A stretch of 64,000 nt of DNA from Chloroflexota bacterium (GTDB lineage Bacteria; Chloroflexota; Dehalococcoidia; DSTF01; RBG-16-68-14). Position 1 is the first letter of the stretch. Each line of letters opens with the position of its first letter. A program made the position numbers and the translations under genes. Below the pieces are notes generated by a model. That model was not told the DNA's origin. It made no database searches and was given only the letters and a program-made list of their open reading frames with translations. The stretch spans positions 255,166-319,165 of the forward strand of contig JAJCYW010000010.1 in assembly GCA_029262675.1 (NCBI GenBank), written 5' to 3'. Positions 7,474 to 15,297 of the stretch are shown piece after piece.

Positions 7474-8142
7474 GTGAGCATCGTCGACAACCTGTCGCAG
7501 GTGCGGAGGCGCATCGAAGCGGCCTGCTGTCGCGCCGGGCGGGCCGTTGACGACGTCACGCTGGTCGGCGTCAGCAAGGGCACCGCCGCGGATGCCGTCG
7601 CCGAGGCCTGCGCGGCCGGTCTGACGGACGTGGGAGAGAATCGCGTGCAGGAGGCGCAGGAGAAGATACCGGCCGCACGCGCGTTGGGCGCGCGCCCGCG
7701 CTGGCACCTTATCGGCCACCTTCAGACGAACAAGGCGAAGACCGCAACGGAGCTCTTTGCTATACTCCACAGCGTAGACTCGCTCCGGCTGGCCGAGGCC
7801 GTCAGCCGGCGAGCGGGCGAGCGAACGCAGGTCCTCCTCGAAGTCAACGTCGCGAAGGATGCCGCCAAGTTTGGGTTCGCTCCAGAAGAGGTAACCTCCG
7901 CCCTGACCGCTATCTCACAGCTCCCCAACCTGGACGTCCGCGGACTGATGACCATCGCTCCTCAGACCCACGACCCGGAGACCTCTCGGCCCTGCTTCCG
8001 CCGCCTGCGCGAGCTGCGCGACGGGCTCGGTCTGGCGGAGCTATCGATGGGCATGACGGGCGACTTCGAAGTCGCGATCGAAGAGGGCGCGACCTACGTG
8101 CGCGTCGGCAGAGCGATCTTCGGCGAACGGAAAGGAACGTAG
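7474..8142 (+). CDS. yggS: YggS/PROSC-family pyridoxal-phosphate homeostasis protein
   Basis: A 222-aa PLP-binding single-domain protein of the alanine-racemase N-terminal fold, known to buffer pyridoxal phosphate and affect amino-acid balance rather than act as a clear enzyme. Family motifs are in order: V-G-V-S-K near residue 29 (PLP lysine), G-E-N-R-V-Q-E, W-H-L-I-G-H-L-Q-T-N-K, K-x-G-F and G-L-M-T-I. Near the end S-M-G-M-T-G-D-F and V-R-V-G-x-A-I-F-G bind the PLP phosphate; the family usually has S-x-D where this has T-G-D. I chose the GTG at 7474 because it gives the usual S-I-x-D-N-L start; a TTG at 7447 is the alternative. First gene of yggS-proC-yggT. Confidence 0.9.
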   Translation: MSIVDNLSQVRRRIEAACCRAGRAVDDVTLVGVSKGTAADAVAEACAAGLTDVGENRVQEAQEKIPAARALGARPRWHLIGHLQTNKAKTATELFAILHSVDSLRLAEAVSRRAGERTQVLLEVNVAKDAAKFGFAPEEVTSALTAISQLPNLDVRGLMTIAPQTHDPETSRPCFRRLRELRDGLGLAELSMGMTGDFEVAIEEGATYVRVGRAIFGERKGT

Positions 8143-8144
8143 GT

Positions 8145-8939
8145 GTGCGAATCGGTTTCCTCGGCGGCGGCTACATGGGGGAGGCGCTGGCCGCCGCCTT
8201 CATCAGCAGCGGGCTCGTAGAGTCCAGCGACATCACGGTCAGCGACATCGCGCAGGTGCGACGCGACCACCTGGCGTCGGCCTACGGCCTCAACGTCACG
8301 GAGGACAACGGCGTGGCGGTGGCGGGCGCCGATATCGTCGTGCTCGCCGTGAAACCTCAAGAGTTCTCGAACGTCGCCGCCGGCCTAAAGGGCAAGCTGG
8401 AGCAGGGCCAGACGCTGCTCTCGATCATGGCCGGGGTCGAGATGGCCCGTATCAGCGAGGAGACCGGCCACGTGGCCGTCGTCCGCGTGATGCCCAACAC
8501 CGCGGCCTTCGTCGGCCAGGCGATGAGCGTCTGGACCGCCAGCGACGCCGTGCCCGCGGAGCGGCGGCGGGAGGTCGCCGCGCTCCTCGATTCGCTCGGC
8601 GCGCAACGCGAGGTGAGCGACGAAGCGGTTCTCGATATGGCGACGGCCGTCTCCGGCAGCGGGCCGGGGTTCGTTTTTCTCTTCCTGGAGTCGATGATCG
8701 ATGCAGGCGTTTCTATAGGCCTCGCGCCCGAAATTGCCGAGGAGTTGGCCACACAGATGCTGGTCGGCGCGGCGACGATGGCGCGGGAGTTGGACAAGAC
8801 GCCTGCGGAGCTGCGCGAGATGGTGACCTCGAAGGGTGGCACCACGGCGGCCGGGCTGTCGGTGCTCGACCAGGCGGGCTTTAGAGCCATCATCGATGAT
8901 ACGATTAAGGCAACGTACGACCGCGCGAAGGAGCTGTAA
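8145..8939 (+). CDS. proC: Pyrroline-5-carboxylate reductase
   Basis: Catalyses the last step of proline synthesis, NAD(P)H reduction of pyrroline-5-carboxylate. The 264-aa protein starts with the Rossmann motif G-x-G-G-Y-M-G-E-A (residues 6-14), followed by V-L-A-V-K-P-Q (about 66-72), V-x-R-V-M-P-N-T and the C-terminal S-G-S-G-P-G-F and T-S-K-G-G-T-T-A-A-G signature. The start is a GTG two bases after the yggS stop, and the stop overlaps the yggT ATG (TAATG), so the three genes are one coupled unit, an arrangement common in bacteria. Confidence 0.95.
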   Translation: MRIGFLGGGYMGEALAAAFISSGLVESSDITVSDIAQVRRDHLASAYGLNVTEDNGVAVAGADIVVLAVKPQEFSNVAAGLKGKLEQGQTLLSIMAGVEMARISEETGHVAVVRVMPNTAAFVGQAMSVWTASDAVPAERRREVAALLDSLGAQREVSDEAVLDMATAVSGSGPGFVFLFLESMIDAGVSIGLAPEIAEELATQMLVGAATMARELDKTPAELREMVTSKGGTTAAGLSVLDQAGFRAIIDDTIKATYDRAKEL

Positions 8940-9214
8940 TGGGACTGATTCCAGACTTCACCAGCATCGATAGCCTGGGCGGAGCGCTGGCGGCGCTGAT
9001 TCAGCTCCTGATCCTGGCCATCATCGGCCGGGCGATCTTGTCGTGGTTCGTGCGCGACCCCTACAACCCGGTGATGCAGATGCTGACCGCCATTACCGAC
9101 CCGGTGCTCCAGCCGCTCCGCCAGATCATGCCACGCACTGGCATGATGGACTTCACTCCTCTGGTGGCCATCATCCTTCTCTCCATCATCTCGGGGATGG
9201 TCTCCGGCATCTAG
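8939..9214 (+). CDS. yggT: YggT-family membrane protein
   Basis: A 91-aa inner-membrane protein of the YggT family with two hydrophobic helices (about residues 15-36 and 68-90) joined by the conserved S-W-F-V-R-D-P-Y-N-P and D-P-V-L-x-P-L-R-x-I-x-P motifs. Family roles proposed elsewhere include osmotic stress and cell-envelope or division functions; the precise role is not known. Coupled to proC by a one-base overlap. Its 3' end meets the oppositely oriented membrane-protein gene, the two stops sharing CTAG. Confidence 0.9.
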   Translation: MGLIPDFTSIDSLGGALAALIQLLILAIIGRAILSWFVRDPYNPVMQMLTAITDPVLQPLRQIMPRTGMMDFTPLVAIILLSIISGMVSGI

Positions 9215-11073
9215 GCCCGGTGCCGTAGGCGCCGTCGCAGCCACGCGACCAATCTCGACGCGCCGATTCCCAGCGGCATGACGATCAGCGCAGCCCAACT
9301 CACCAACGAGATGCGGTTCGCCAGGCGGCGCGTCGCGGTGTCTTCCAGCCTTACGTCCACGGTATGTGCGCCCTCCGGCACGGCGAACTCGATCAGCCCG
9401 CGCGGATCGCTGGGGTCGTGGTCGACGCGCTCGCCGTCGATGCGGACGCGCCAGTTAGGGAAGTCGAAGATCGACGCGCGCAGCGTAGCCTCGCTGTCGG
9501 CATCGACACGGAGGACGAGGCGGTCGCTTTCGATGCGCGTGGCCTGTACGGTGGCCGTACCTGAGACGACGGTCGCTCTCTCGTCGATGCGGTCCGGGAT
9601 CACCAGCACGTGCCTGGGCAGGTAGTCGCGGATAGAGCCGAGCTCGCTGGCGGCGTAAGGCCCGGAAGAAAAGTATTCGGCGTCGTTGGCAGGGCAGGGG
9701 ATCGCGCGGCCGGCCTCGACCGTGCAGCGGTGGAGCGGCCGGAAGTAGAACTCGCCGCCGCCGATGAAGAGGCCGATGAGGAGCGCAGCTAACGCCAGTC
9801 GCAGCGCCAGCGGCCGGCCGCCCAGCACAGCGAGCCACGCGCCGGCCATCGCCGCCGACGCCAGGCTGACGAGGCCCATGTAGCGCCAGGGGAACTGGAG
9901 GAATCGCAGCGAGTCGAACGTGTCCCAGATCGGCTCGGACGCCGAGATCGTCATGTAGACACCGACCGCGAAGAACAGCGCCAGCACCACGATGGCGAGC
10001 GCAGGCGCGCGCCGGCCCTCGTGCCAGAGCAGTGCCGCCGCGGGCAGCGCGAACCCGGCGAGCGCCCAGTGGAACCAGCCGATCTGGATCGGCGTCTCGC
10101 TGGGCGCGCCAAGAAGGAATGCGTAGTCGGCGGAACGCTCGAAGAAGAGGTCGCTGACCGTGATGAACTGCTGGGAGTAGTCGAACGGCCAGCTCGTCAG
10201 GTTGTCTAGCTTCGCGTGTGAGCCCTCCGTGAGGACCGGCGCCGTGAAGAACGCGGCCAGCCCGGCGCCCCAGAGCGCCCCCGCCGTGCCCAGCAATGCC
10301 GGCCACCAGGCGGCGCGTCCGCGCGTAAGGAGCAGGACAGCGGCCCAAAGCGCGACCGCTGGCATCACTATCAGCGCGACCAGACTGTGAGACAGCAGTA
10401 AGAGCCCCGTGAACACGGCGACGGCTGGTAGGTATCGCGCGCGGCCGCCCGTGACCAGCTCGTACACGGCCCAGAGCAGCGCGGGCGCCAGCGCCAGCCC
10501 CCACAGCTCCGCCAGCGCGCCCCGCATGTAGATGTCCAGCGCTAGGTACGGCGCGTAGACGTAGGCGACGGCCGAAACGAGGCCGCCCAGCGCGCCCCAG
10601 AGCCGGTTTGCCAGCGTGAACATGGCGATCCCGGCACCGGCCAGGCCGATCAGGTAGAGGGCGTTGACGGCGGCCAGGTACGAAAACCCCAGCCGGTGCA
10701 GCAGGTCGCCGGCGTAGTAGGGCAGCGGCGGGTAGTAATTGTAGAGCGGTAGCCCGTAGCCGTTGCCGAGGTTGGCAGCCCAGCGACAAGGGATCTGGCC
10801 GTCGTCGATGCAGGCGCCCATCTCCGCAATGCGCCAGGCGTGGAGCATGTCCGCGGTGAGGATCATGCCGTCGCCGAAGAGCGGCGCGTAGGCGAACGCG
10901 GCGAGCGCGATCAGCGCTAGGCTGCCGAACAGCGCGGGTCGCGCGACAACGGCGTCGCCAGTCGCGCTAACGATCGCGTCGATCCGCAGGCGACGGCGTA
11001 GTTCGTCGATCGAAGGCAGCCGGGTTCGCACGTCAGCCCGCGCCCGCGCCGCCCAGGCGGGCGGCGGCCTCAT
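9211..11073 (-). CDS. Large polytopic membrane protein, 6-pyruvoyl-tetrahydropterin-synthase-related / glycosyltransferase-like family
   Basis: A 620-aa integral membrane protein with about 10-12 hydrophobic helices from residue 45 to 440, then a soluble, probably outward-facing domain (about 450-595) and a last helix. After the first helix there is a D-M-L-H-A-W-R segment and G-N-G-Y-G-L-P-L-Y-N-Y-Y-P-P-L-P-Y, which I associate with the PTPS-related and YfhO-like membrane families, thought to be lipid-linked-sugar-dependent glycosyltransferases. A link to surface glycans is inference. The ATG at 11073 overlaps the upstream DUF167 gene by 41 bp; a GTG at 11031, one base after that gene's stop, is an equally good start (606 aa). 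Confidence 0.7.
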   Translation of the reverse strand: MRPPPAWAARARADVRTRLPSIDELRRRLRIDAIVSATGDAVVARPALFGSLALIALAAFAYAPLFGDGMILTADMLHAWRIAEMGACIDDGQIPCRWAANLGNGYGLPLYNYYPPLPYYAGDLLHRLGFSYLAAVNALYLIGLAGAGIAMFTLANRLWGALGGLVSAVAYVYAPYLALDIYMRGALAELWGLALAPALLWAVYELVTGGRARYLPAVAVFTGLLLLSHSLVALIVMPAVALWAAVLLLTRGRAAWWPALLGTAGALWGAGLAAFFTAPVLTEGSHAKLDNLTSWPFDYSQQFITVSDLFFERSADYAFLLGAPSETPIQIGWFHWALAGFALPAAALLWHEGRRAPALAIVVLALFFAVGVYMTISASEPIWDTFDSLRFLQFPWRYMGLVSLASAAMAGAWLAVLGGRPLALRLALAALLIGLFIGGGEFYFRPLHRCTVEAGRAIPCPANDAEYFSSGPYAASELGSIRDYLPRHVLVIPDRIDERATVVSGTATVQATRIESDRLVLRVDADSEATLRASIFDFPNWRVRIDGERVDHDPSDPRGLIEFAVPEGAHTVDVRLEDTATRRLANRISLVSWAALIVMPLGIGASRLVAWLRRRLRHRA

Positions 11074-11398
11074 CGCTATCGATGCCGCCGACGCCGATCA
11101 GTTTCTCGCGGGATTTCGCGCCGGAGACGACGCCGACGGCGCTCTTCGGCACGCCCAGCGCCTTCGCCAAGAGCCGCACCAGCGCATCGTTGGCCTTTCC
11201 ATCGACGGGAGGCGCGCAGACGCGCACGCGCAGCAGGCCGTCCTGCCAGCCGACGATCTCGTCGCGGGACGCTTTCGGTGTGAGCCGAACCCGGATGCGC
11301 GCTTCCAGACTGTACCCCTCCTCGACCTCGTCCAGCCACCGTGTGCCGTGGTCATGCTTCGCGCTAGTATACGCGTGGTTGACGACAGACAACACCAT
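11033..11398 (-). CDS. DUF167 / YggU-family protein
   Basis: A 121-aa protein whose residues 33-105 match the small YggU/DUF167 domain: R-L-T-P-K-A-S-R-D-E-I, L-R-V-R-V-x-A-P-P-V-D-G-K-A-N and S-G-x-K-S-R-E-K. The biochemical role of the family is not established. The first 30 residues are not conserved-looking, and a promoter-like TATACT lies inside this stretch (minus strand), so translation may really begin later, near residue 30. Its gene overlaps and precedes the large membrane-protein gene. Confidence 0.8.
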   Translation of the reverse strand: MVLSVVNHAYTSAKHDHGTRWLDEVEEGYSLEARIRVRLTPKASRDEIVGWQDGLLRVRVCAPPVDGKANDALVRLLAKALGVPKSAVGVVSGAKSREKLIGVGGIDSDEAAARLGGAGAG

Positions 11399-11460
11399 AG
11401 CATCGCGGCAGGCTCCGTATCAGCCCCCGCAGGCGCGTTCGTCTCTTGAGGAGGTACGCC

Positions 11461-11979
11461 ATGATTCTGGAGGGAGAACACATACGGCTGCGGCCCGCCA
11501 CGCGGGACGACCTGGCGGCCTATACGCGTTGGTACACCGACGACGAGTTCCGAAAGTACATGGGGCCGCCCGGCGACGCGCTCGATGCGTTGCAGTCGCC
11601 GCCGTCCGACCAGGTTCAATTCTCGGTAGAGCTGAAGGACAGCCGGTTGATCGGCTTCATCTTCATCACCGATATCCGAACGGCCCATCGTCAGTGTGAG
11701 CTAGGACTCGTGGCTATCGGTGAGCGCGACTGCTGGGACAAGGGCTACGGCAGCGAGATAGTGCGGCTGGCGCTGAGCTTCTGCTTTCGCGAGCTGAACA
11801 TGCACCAGGTGCATGTCGAAACGGCGGAGTTCAACGAACGAGCGCTTCGCTGCTACGGCGCGATCTTCCCCCACGAGCAGCGCCACCGCCAGTGGGTGTG
11901 GGAGGACGGCCGCTTCTGGGACGAGATCTACTTCGATGTGACGGAGGAGGAGTTTGCCGCTGGCGAACGGCCTTCGTAA
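11461..11979 (+). CDS. GNAT-family N-acetyltransferase (RimJ/RimL-like)
   Basis: A 172-aa acetyltransferase. It opens I-x-L-R-P-A-T-R-D-D-L as RimL/SpeG-type enzymes do, and has the acetyl-CoA site in E-R-D-C-W-D-K-G-Y-G-S-E-I (motif A, about residues 88-100) and N-E-R-A-L-R-C-Y (motif B). The substrate is unknown; relatives acetylate protein N-termini, polyamines or antibiotics. The ATG at 11461 is chosen because GAGGAGG lies 7 bases before it. The stop is about 80 bp before recA, but recA has its own promoter. Confidence 0.85.
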   Translation: MILEGEHIRLRPATRDDLAAYTRWYTDDEFRKYMGPPGDALDALQSPPSDQVQFSVELKDSRLIGFIFITDIRTAHRQCELGLVAIGERDCWDKGYGSEIVRLALSFCFRELNMHQVHVETAEFNERALRCYGAIFPHEQRHRQWVWEDGRFWDEIYFDVTEEEFAAGERPS

Positions 11980-11987
11980 TCGGTTGG

Positions 11988-12016
11988 TTGCAATAGTCGA
12001 ACACTTATGCTATTCT
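11988..12016 (+). promoter_or_regulatory. recA promoter
   Basis: -35 TTGCAA (11988-11993), 17-bp spacer and -10 TATTCT (12011-12016), 44 bp before the recA ATG. The spacer contains CGAAC (11998-12002), one half of a Gram-positive LexA box, but no matching second half. Confidence 0.6.
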
Positions 12017-12059
12017 TACGCTCGTTCAGGGGGAATTGAATCTAAACGAGGAGGCCAGG

Positions 12060-13217
12060 ATGGCAAAAGACAAGAAGAAAGAAGCGCTGGACATCGCGCT
12101 TGGCCAGATCGAGAAGCAGTTCGGCCAGGGCGCTATCATGCGCCTGGGCGAGGCCTCCGCGAACCTACACGTAGAGGCGATTCCAACGGGATCGATTGCG
12201 CTGGACCTGGCGCTGGGAGTCGGCGGCATCCCCCGCGCGCGCATCACCGAGATCTTCGGCCCGGAGTCGGCGGGGAAGTCGACGCTGGCGCAACAAGTCG
12301 TAGCGGAAGCACAGGCGATCGGCGGCACCGCGGCCTACGTGGACGTCGAGCACGCGCTGGAGCCGACGTACGCGGGCGGCATGGGCGTCAACATCGACGA
12401 ACTGCTCGTCTCGCAGCCGGATACGGGCGAGCAGGCGCTCGAGATCACGGAAGCGCTCGTGCGCAGCAACGCCGTAGACATCATCGTTATCGATAGCGTC
12501 GCGGCGCTCGTCCCGCGCGCAGAGATCGAAGGGGAGATGGGTGATTCGCTGCCGGGCCTGCAGGCGCGATTGATGTCGCAGGCGCTGCGGAAGCTGACGG
12601 GCGCCATCGCCCGCTCTAACACTGCCGTCGTCTTCATCAACCAGTTGCGTGAGAAGATCGGCATCGTCTTCGGCAACCCGGAGACAACGCCTGGCGGCCG
12701 GGCACTGAAGTTCTACAGCTCCGTCCGCATCGACGTGCGCCGGATCGAGACGCTCAAGCAGGGCCAGGAGGTCGTCGGCAGCAGAGTGCGCGCCAAGGTC
12801 GTGAAGAACAAGGTAGCGGCGCCTTTCCGCATGGCCGAGTTCGACATCATGTTCAACGCGACGCACCCTGGCATCAGCCGCGAAGGCGACCTGATCGATA
12901 TGGGCGTCGAGCTGGAGACGATTAAGAAGCTGGGCGCGTTCTACAGCTACGGCGACCTGCGGCTGGGCCAGGGTCGCGAGAACGCCAAGGCCTACCTGCG
13001 CGAGAACCCAACGCTGACGAGTGAAATAGAGGCCGAAGTGCGCGCGGCGTGCTCGCTGCCGCCACGGCCAGACTCGCCAACGACCGATGCCCCCGCCGCT
13101 ACGGAGCCGCCAACCGACGCGACAGACGCAGATGCCGTGGCGCCGCAGGCTGCGGACGCAGAGGCTGTGGCAGACGCGGCGGAGGCGGACGCGGAACCTG
13201 CAGAAGCGATGAAGTAG
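12060..13217 (+). CDS. recA: Recombinase RecA
   Basis: Catalyses ATP-dependent strand exchange in homologous recombination and activates the SOS response. The 385-aa protein has Walker [10 protein letters not shown] (67-75; most RecAs have S-S-G-K-T-T), Walker [11 protein letters not shown], the L1 region and the loop I-N-Q-L-R-E-K-I-G. After the core (about residue 335) comes an unusually long tail of about 50 residues rich in Ala, Asp, Glu and Pro. The ATG at 12060 is set by GAGGAGG at 12049-12055. recX lies two genes downstream. Confidence 0.97.
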   Translation: MAKDKKKEALDIALGQIEKQFGQGAIMRLGEASANLHVEAIPTGSIALDLALGVGGIPRARITEIFGPESAGKSTLAQQVVAEAQAIGGTAAYVDVEHALEPTYAGGMGVNIDELLVSQPDTGEQALEITEALVRSNAVDIIVIDSVAALVPRAEIEGEMGDSLPGLQARLMSQALRKLTGAIARSNTAVVFINQLREKIGIVFGNPETTPGGRALKFYSSVRIDVRRIETLKQGQEVVGSRVRAKVVKNKVAAPFRMAEFDIMFNATHPGISREGDLIDMGVELETIKKLGAFYSYGDLRLGQGRENAKAYLRENPTLTSEIEAEVRAACSLPPRPDSPTTDAPAATEPPTDATDADAVAPQAADAEAVADAAEADAEPAEAMK

Positions 13218-13342
13218 GGGGCGGGCCGGGCCATGGCCGCGCCTCGCCGGAGACGCGCCGGGGCGGCAGGCGTCACGACAATTACATCGCACGGATCGTG
13301 GCGGACGTCCGTGCGGCGCGTCCGCAGGACCGCGAACGGCTG

Positions 13343-14398
13343 ATGCTCGTCCAGATGCTGCGCTCCGTCCGATTCTGGTTCCAGATTCTGCTGACGGCCG
13401 GGTTCCTCGGCCTCCTCGCCTGGCGAGTCGATCTAGCAGACGCCTTCTCCACGTTTGCGGACGCCGGCTGGGCCTGGGTGCTGCCCGGACTGGCTGTATT
13501 CACGCTGTCCAAAGCGCTCCACGCCGCGCGCTGGCGGATCTTCCTCGGGTCGCATCGGAATCTGCCGCTGGCGGGGCTGCTGGGAATCTTCCTCATCCAC
13601 AACATGGTGAACGCGGTGCTGCTGTTGCGCGCCGGTGACGTGGTTCGCATCCAGACGACGTCGCAGCGTTACGGAATCCCCCGTTCGGAGCTGACCGCGA
13701 CGGTCGTGGTGGTGGAGTCCGTCCTGGACGGGCTGTCGTTCGTGCTGCTCGTGGGCCTCGCGTTCGGGCTGGGCGCTATCCCTGAGTCGCTGCGGCTGAC
13801 CTTCTTGATTATGGCGGGGCTGGCGCTGTTCGGCTTCGCGTTGAGCGTTGCCGGCGCGGGCTGGATTCGCGGTGAGCGGCTGGTGGGCTTGTCGCCGCGA
13901 CGCTGGCTGCCGGACGCAGGCCGCCGGCGCATCGTCGTGCTGCTGGATGAGTTCGCCAGCGGCATGCGCGCCCTGCGCGAGCTGCGGCTGGCCGCGCCGG
14001 CCGTCGCGCTATCGCTGGGCGGCTGGCTGCTGGAGGCGGTGTCGTACTGGTGCTTCGGCCAGGCCTTCGGTCTCGACCTCGGCTTCGGCGCCTACCTGAT
14101 TATCATGATCACGGCGAACTTCGCCGTGGCGATACCGATCACGCCTTCGGGTATTGGGCCGTACGAGGTTGCGACGCAGGAGTTGGTAGTGCAGATGGGC
14201 GAGGCGCGGGCGCTGGCGGCCGGCTACGCGATCGGCATTCACCTATCGCTCATCATCTGGGTCACCATAACCGGGCTGGCCGCGATGTGGCTGATGCGGC
14301 TGCGGCCAGCCGACATCTTCTACGTCACGCAGCGTGGGCAGGCGGACGCACAGCCGCCGCCTGCGCGGCCGGCAGGCGCTGGAGGGGGTGCAACGTGA
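13343..14398 (+). CDS. Lysylphosphatidylglycerol-synthase-TM / UPF0104 membrane protein
   Basis: A polytopic protein of about 350 aa with 7-8 hydrophobic helices, resembling the flippase-like N-terminal domain of MprF and the stand-alone UPF0104 family (A-L-H-A-A-R-W-R near the third helix, H-N-M-V-N-A-V-L-L-L-R-A-G-D, I-T-P-S-G-I-G-P-Y-E near the seventh). Such proteins move lipids or lipid-linked sugars across the membrane, but the substrate here is unknown. The start is uncertain: ATG 13343 and 13355 are both possible, and an in-frame GTG lies upstream near 13289. It sits between recA and recX without obvious functional link. Confidence 0.75.
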   Translation: MLVQMLRSVRFWFQILLTAGFLGLLAWRVDLADAFSTFADAGWAWVLPGLAVFTLSKALHAARWRIFLGSHRNLPLAGLLGIFLIHNMVNAVLLLRAGDVVRIQTTSQRYGIPRSELTATVVVVESVLDGLSFVLLVGLAFGLGAIPESLRLTFLIMAGLALFGFALSVAGAGWIRGERLVGLSPRRWLPDAGRRRIVVLLDEFASGMRALRELRLAAPAVALSLGGWLLEAVSYWCFGQAFGLDLGFGAYLIIMITANFAVAIPITPSGIGPYEVATQELVVQMGEARALAAGYAIGIHLSLIIWVTITGLAAMWLMRLRPADIFYVTQRGQADAQPPPARPAGAGGGAT

Positions 14399-14411
14399 TC
14401 GTCACAGCGCT

Positions 14412-15047
14412 ATGATCATCACCTCAATTGAAGAGCGGCGTGGCCGTCGCGTGGACGTGTATGTGGACGGCAGCCTGGCGCTCACACTGGCCGCGGAGTT
14501 CGCAATCGAGCGTGGCCTGCGGCCGGGGAAGACCGTCACGCGTGACGAAGTGGCGGAGGTGGCCGCGGAGGGTGCGCGTCGAGGCGCGTTGGCGACCGGC
14601 CTGCGGCTGCTATCGCGCCGCCTCCATAGCGAGGAAGAGGTGCGGCAGAAGCTGGCGGCGAAGGGCTACGACGAGGCTGCAACCGCCGCCGCGCTGGCAC
14701 GGCTGCGAGAGTTGAAGTACTTGGATGACGAGGTGTTCGCCAGGTACTGGACTGAGTCTGCGCAGGGTCAGCGGCCTCGCTCCCGCCGACTGCTTGAGAG
14801 CCAACTGCGGCGGCGGGGCGTCGATAGGGAGACGGCCGCACAGGCGACAGCCGGCGAATCGGACGAAGACGCAGCGTACGCGGCGGCGAGCGGAAAGCTG
14901 CGCTCCTTGCGTGGGCTGCCATACCCGAAGTTTCGCGAGCGCTTGGGGCGGTTCCTCAGCAGCCGTGGCTTCGGCTACGAAGTCGCGAGCAGTGTCCTGG
15001 CCCGCTGCTGGAGCGAGATCGAGCGGCCGGAAGAGCAGGCGGACTGA
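14412..15047 (+). CDS. recX: Regulatory protein RecX
   Basis: A 211-aa RecX, which binds RecA filaments and limits their activity. Three-helix repeats typical of the family are visible: A-L-A-T-G-L-R-L-L-S-R-R-x-H-S-E-E-E-V-R, L-R-E-L-K-Y-L-D-D-E-V-F-A-R-Y-W and R-S-R-R-L-L-E-S-Q-L-R-R-R-G-V. A fourth helical repeat ends the protein. The N-terminal 45 residues (I-T-S-I-E-E-R-R-G-R-R-V-D-V-Y-V-D-G) form a beta-like extension common in Gram-positive-type RecX. ATG 14412 is the first start that leaves this motif intact. Same strand as recA, separated by one membrane-protein gene. Confidence 0.9.
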   Translation: MIITSIEERRGRRVDVYVDGSLALTLAAEFAIERGLRPGKTVTRDEVAEVAAEGARRGALATGLRLLSRRLHSEEEVRQKLAAKGYDEAATAAALARLRELKYLDDEVFARYWTESAQGQRPRSRRLLESQLRRRGVDRETAAQATAGESDEDAAYAAASGKLRSLRGLPYPKFRERLGRFLSSRGFGYEVASSVLARCWSEIERPEEQAD

Positions 15048-15065
15048 CGAGCCGCAGGCCGTTCG

Positions 15066-15138
15066 GGTGCCTTTGCGGGCACCTTGGGGTGCCTGTGAGC
15101 ACCACCCTTGGCTGTCTTGCGGGCGCATTGGAGCGCCC
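15066..15138. other. Cluster of three short hairpins after recX
   Basis: GGTGCC/GGCACC (15066-15083), GGTGC/GCACC (15088-15103) and GGGCGC/GCGCCC (15121-15138) lie in the 250-bp gap between recX and rny. None has a T-tract. They may together end the recA-recX transcript. Confidence 0.45.
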
Positions 15139-15195
15139 TCCGGCGCGCTCCGGCGGACGGTTCGTCGGGCGCCCAGGGGCTCCTGGCTTCCATTC

Positions 15196-15225
15196 TTGAC
15201 ACCTTTTGCGGACGCCGCGTATCAT
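15196..15225 (+). promoter_or_regulatory. rny promoter
   Basis: -35 TTGACA (15196-15201), 18-bp spacer and -10 TATCAT (15220-15225), leaving a leader of about 66 bases before the rny ATG. Confidence 0.7.
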
Positions 15226-15297
15226 AAGGGAAAGCTGTGTCTAGTGGAAAGGAAACACTAACAGGCATAGGGTTCATAATCAGAAAGCAGGTTGACG

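Noticed and set aside
9455..10789. Long alternative frame within the membrane-protein gene
   Set aside because: Arg/Ala/Pro/Gly-rich shadow of the true frame, without hydrophobic segments or a ribosome-binding site.
11994..12030. LexA/SOS box at the recA promoter
   Set aside because: Only the CGAAC half-site is present; the expected GTTCG half at the right spacing is missing.
15048..15195. Open frames between recX and rny
   Set aside because: They are short, overlap hairpins and have no ribosome-binding site or family motif.
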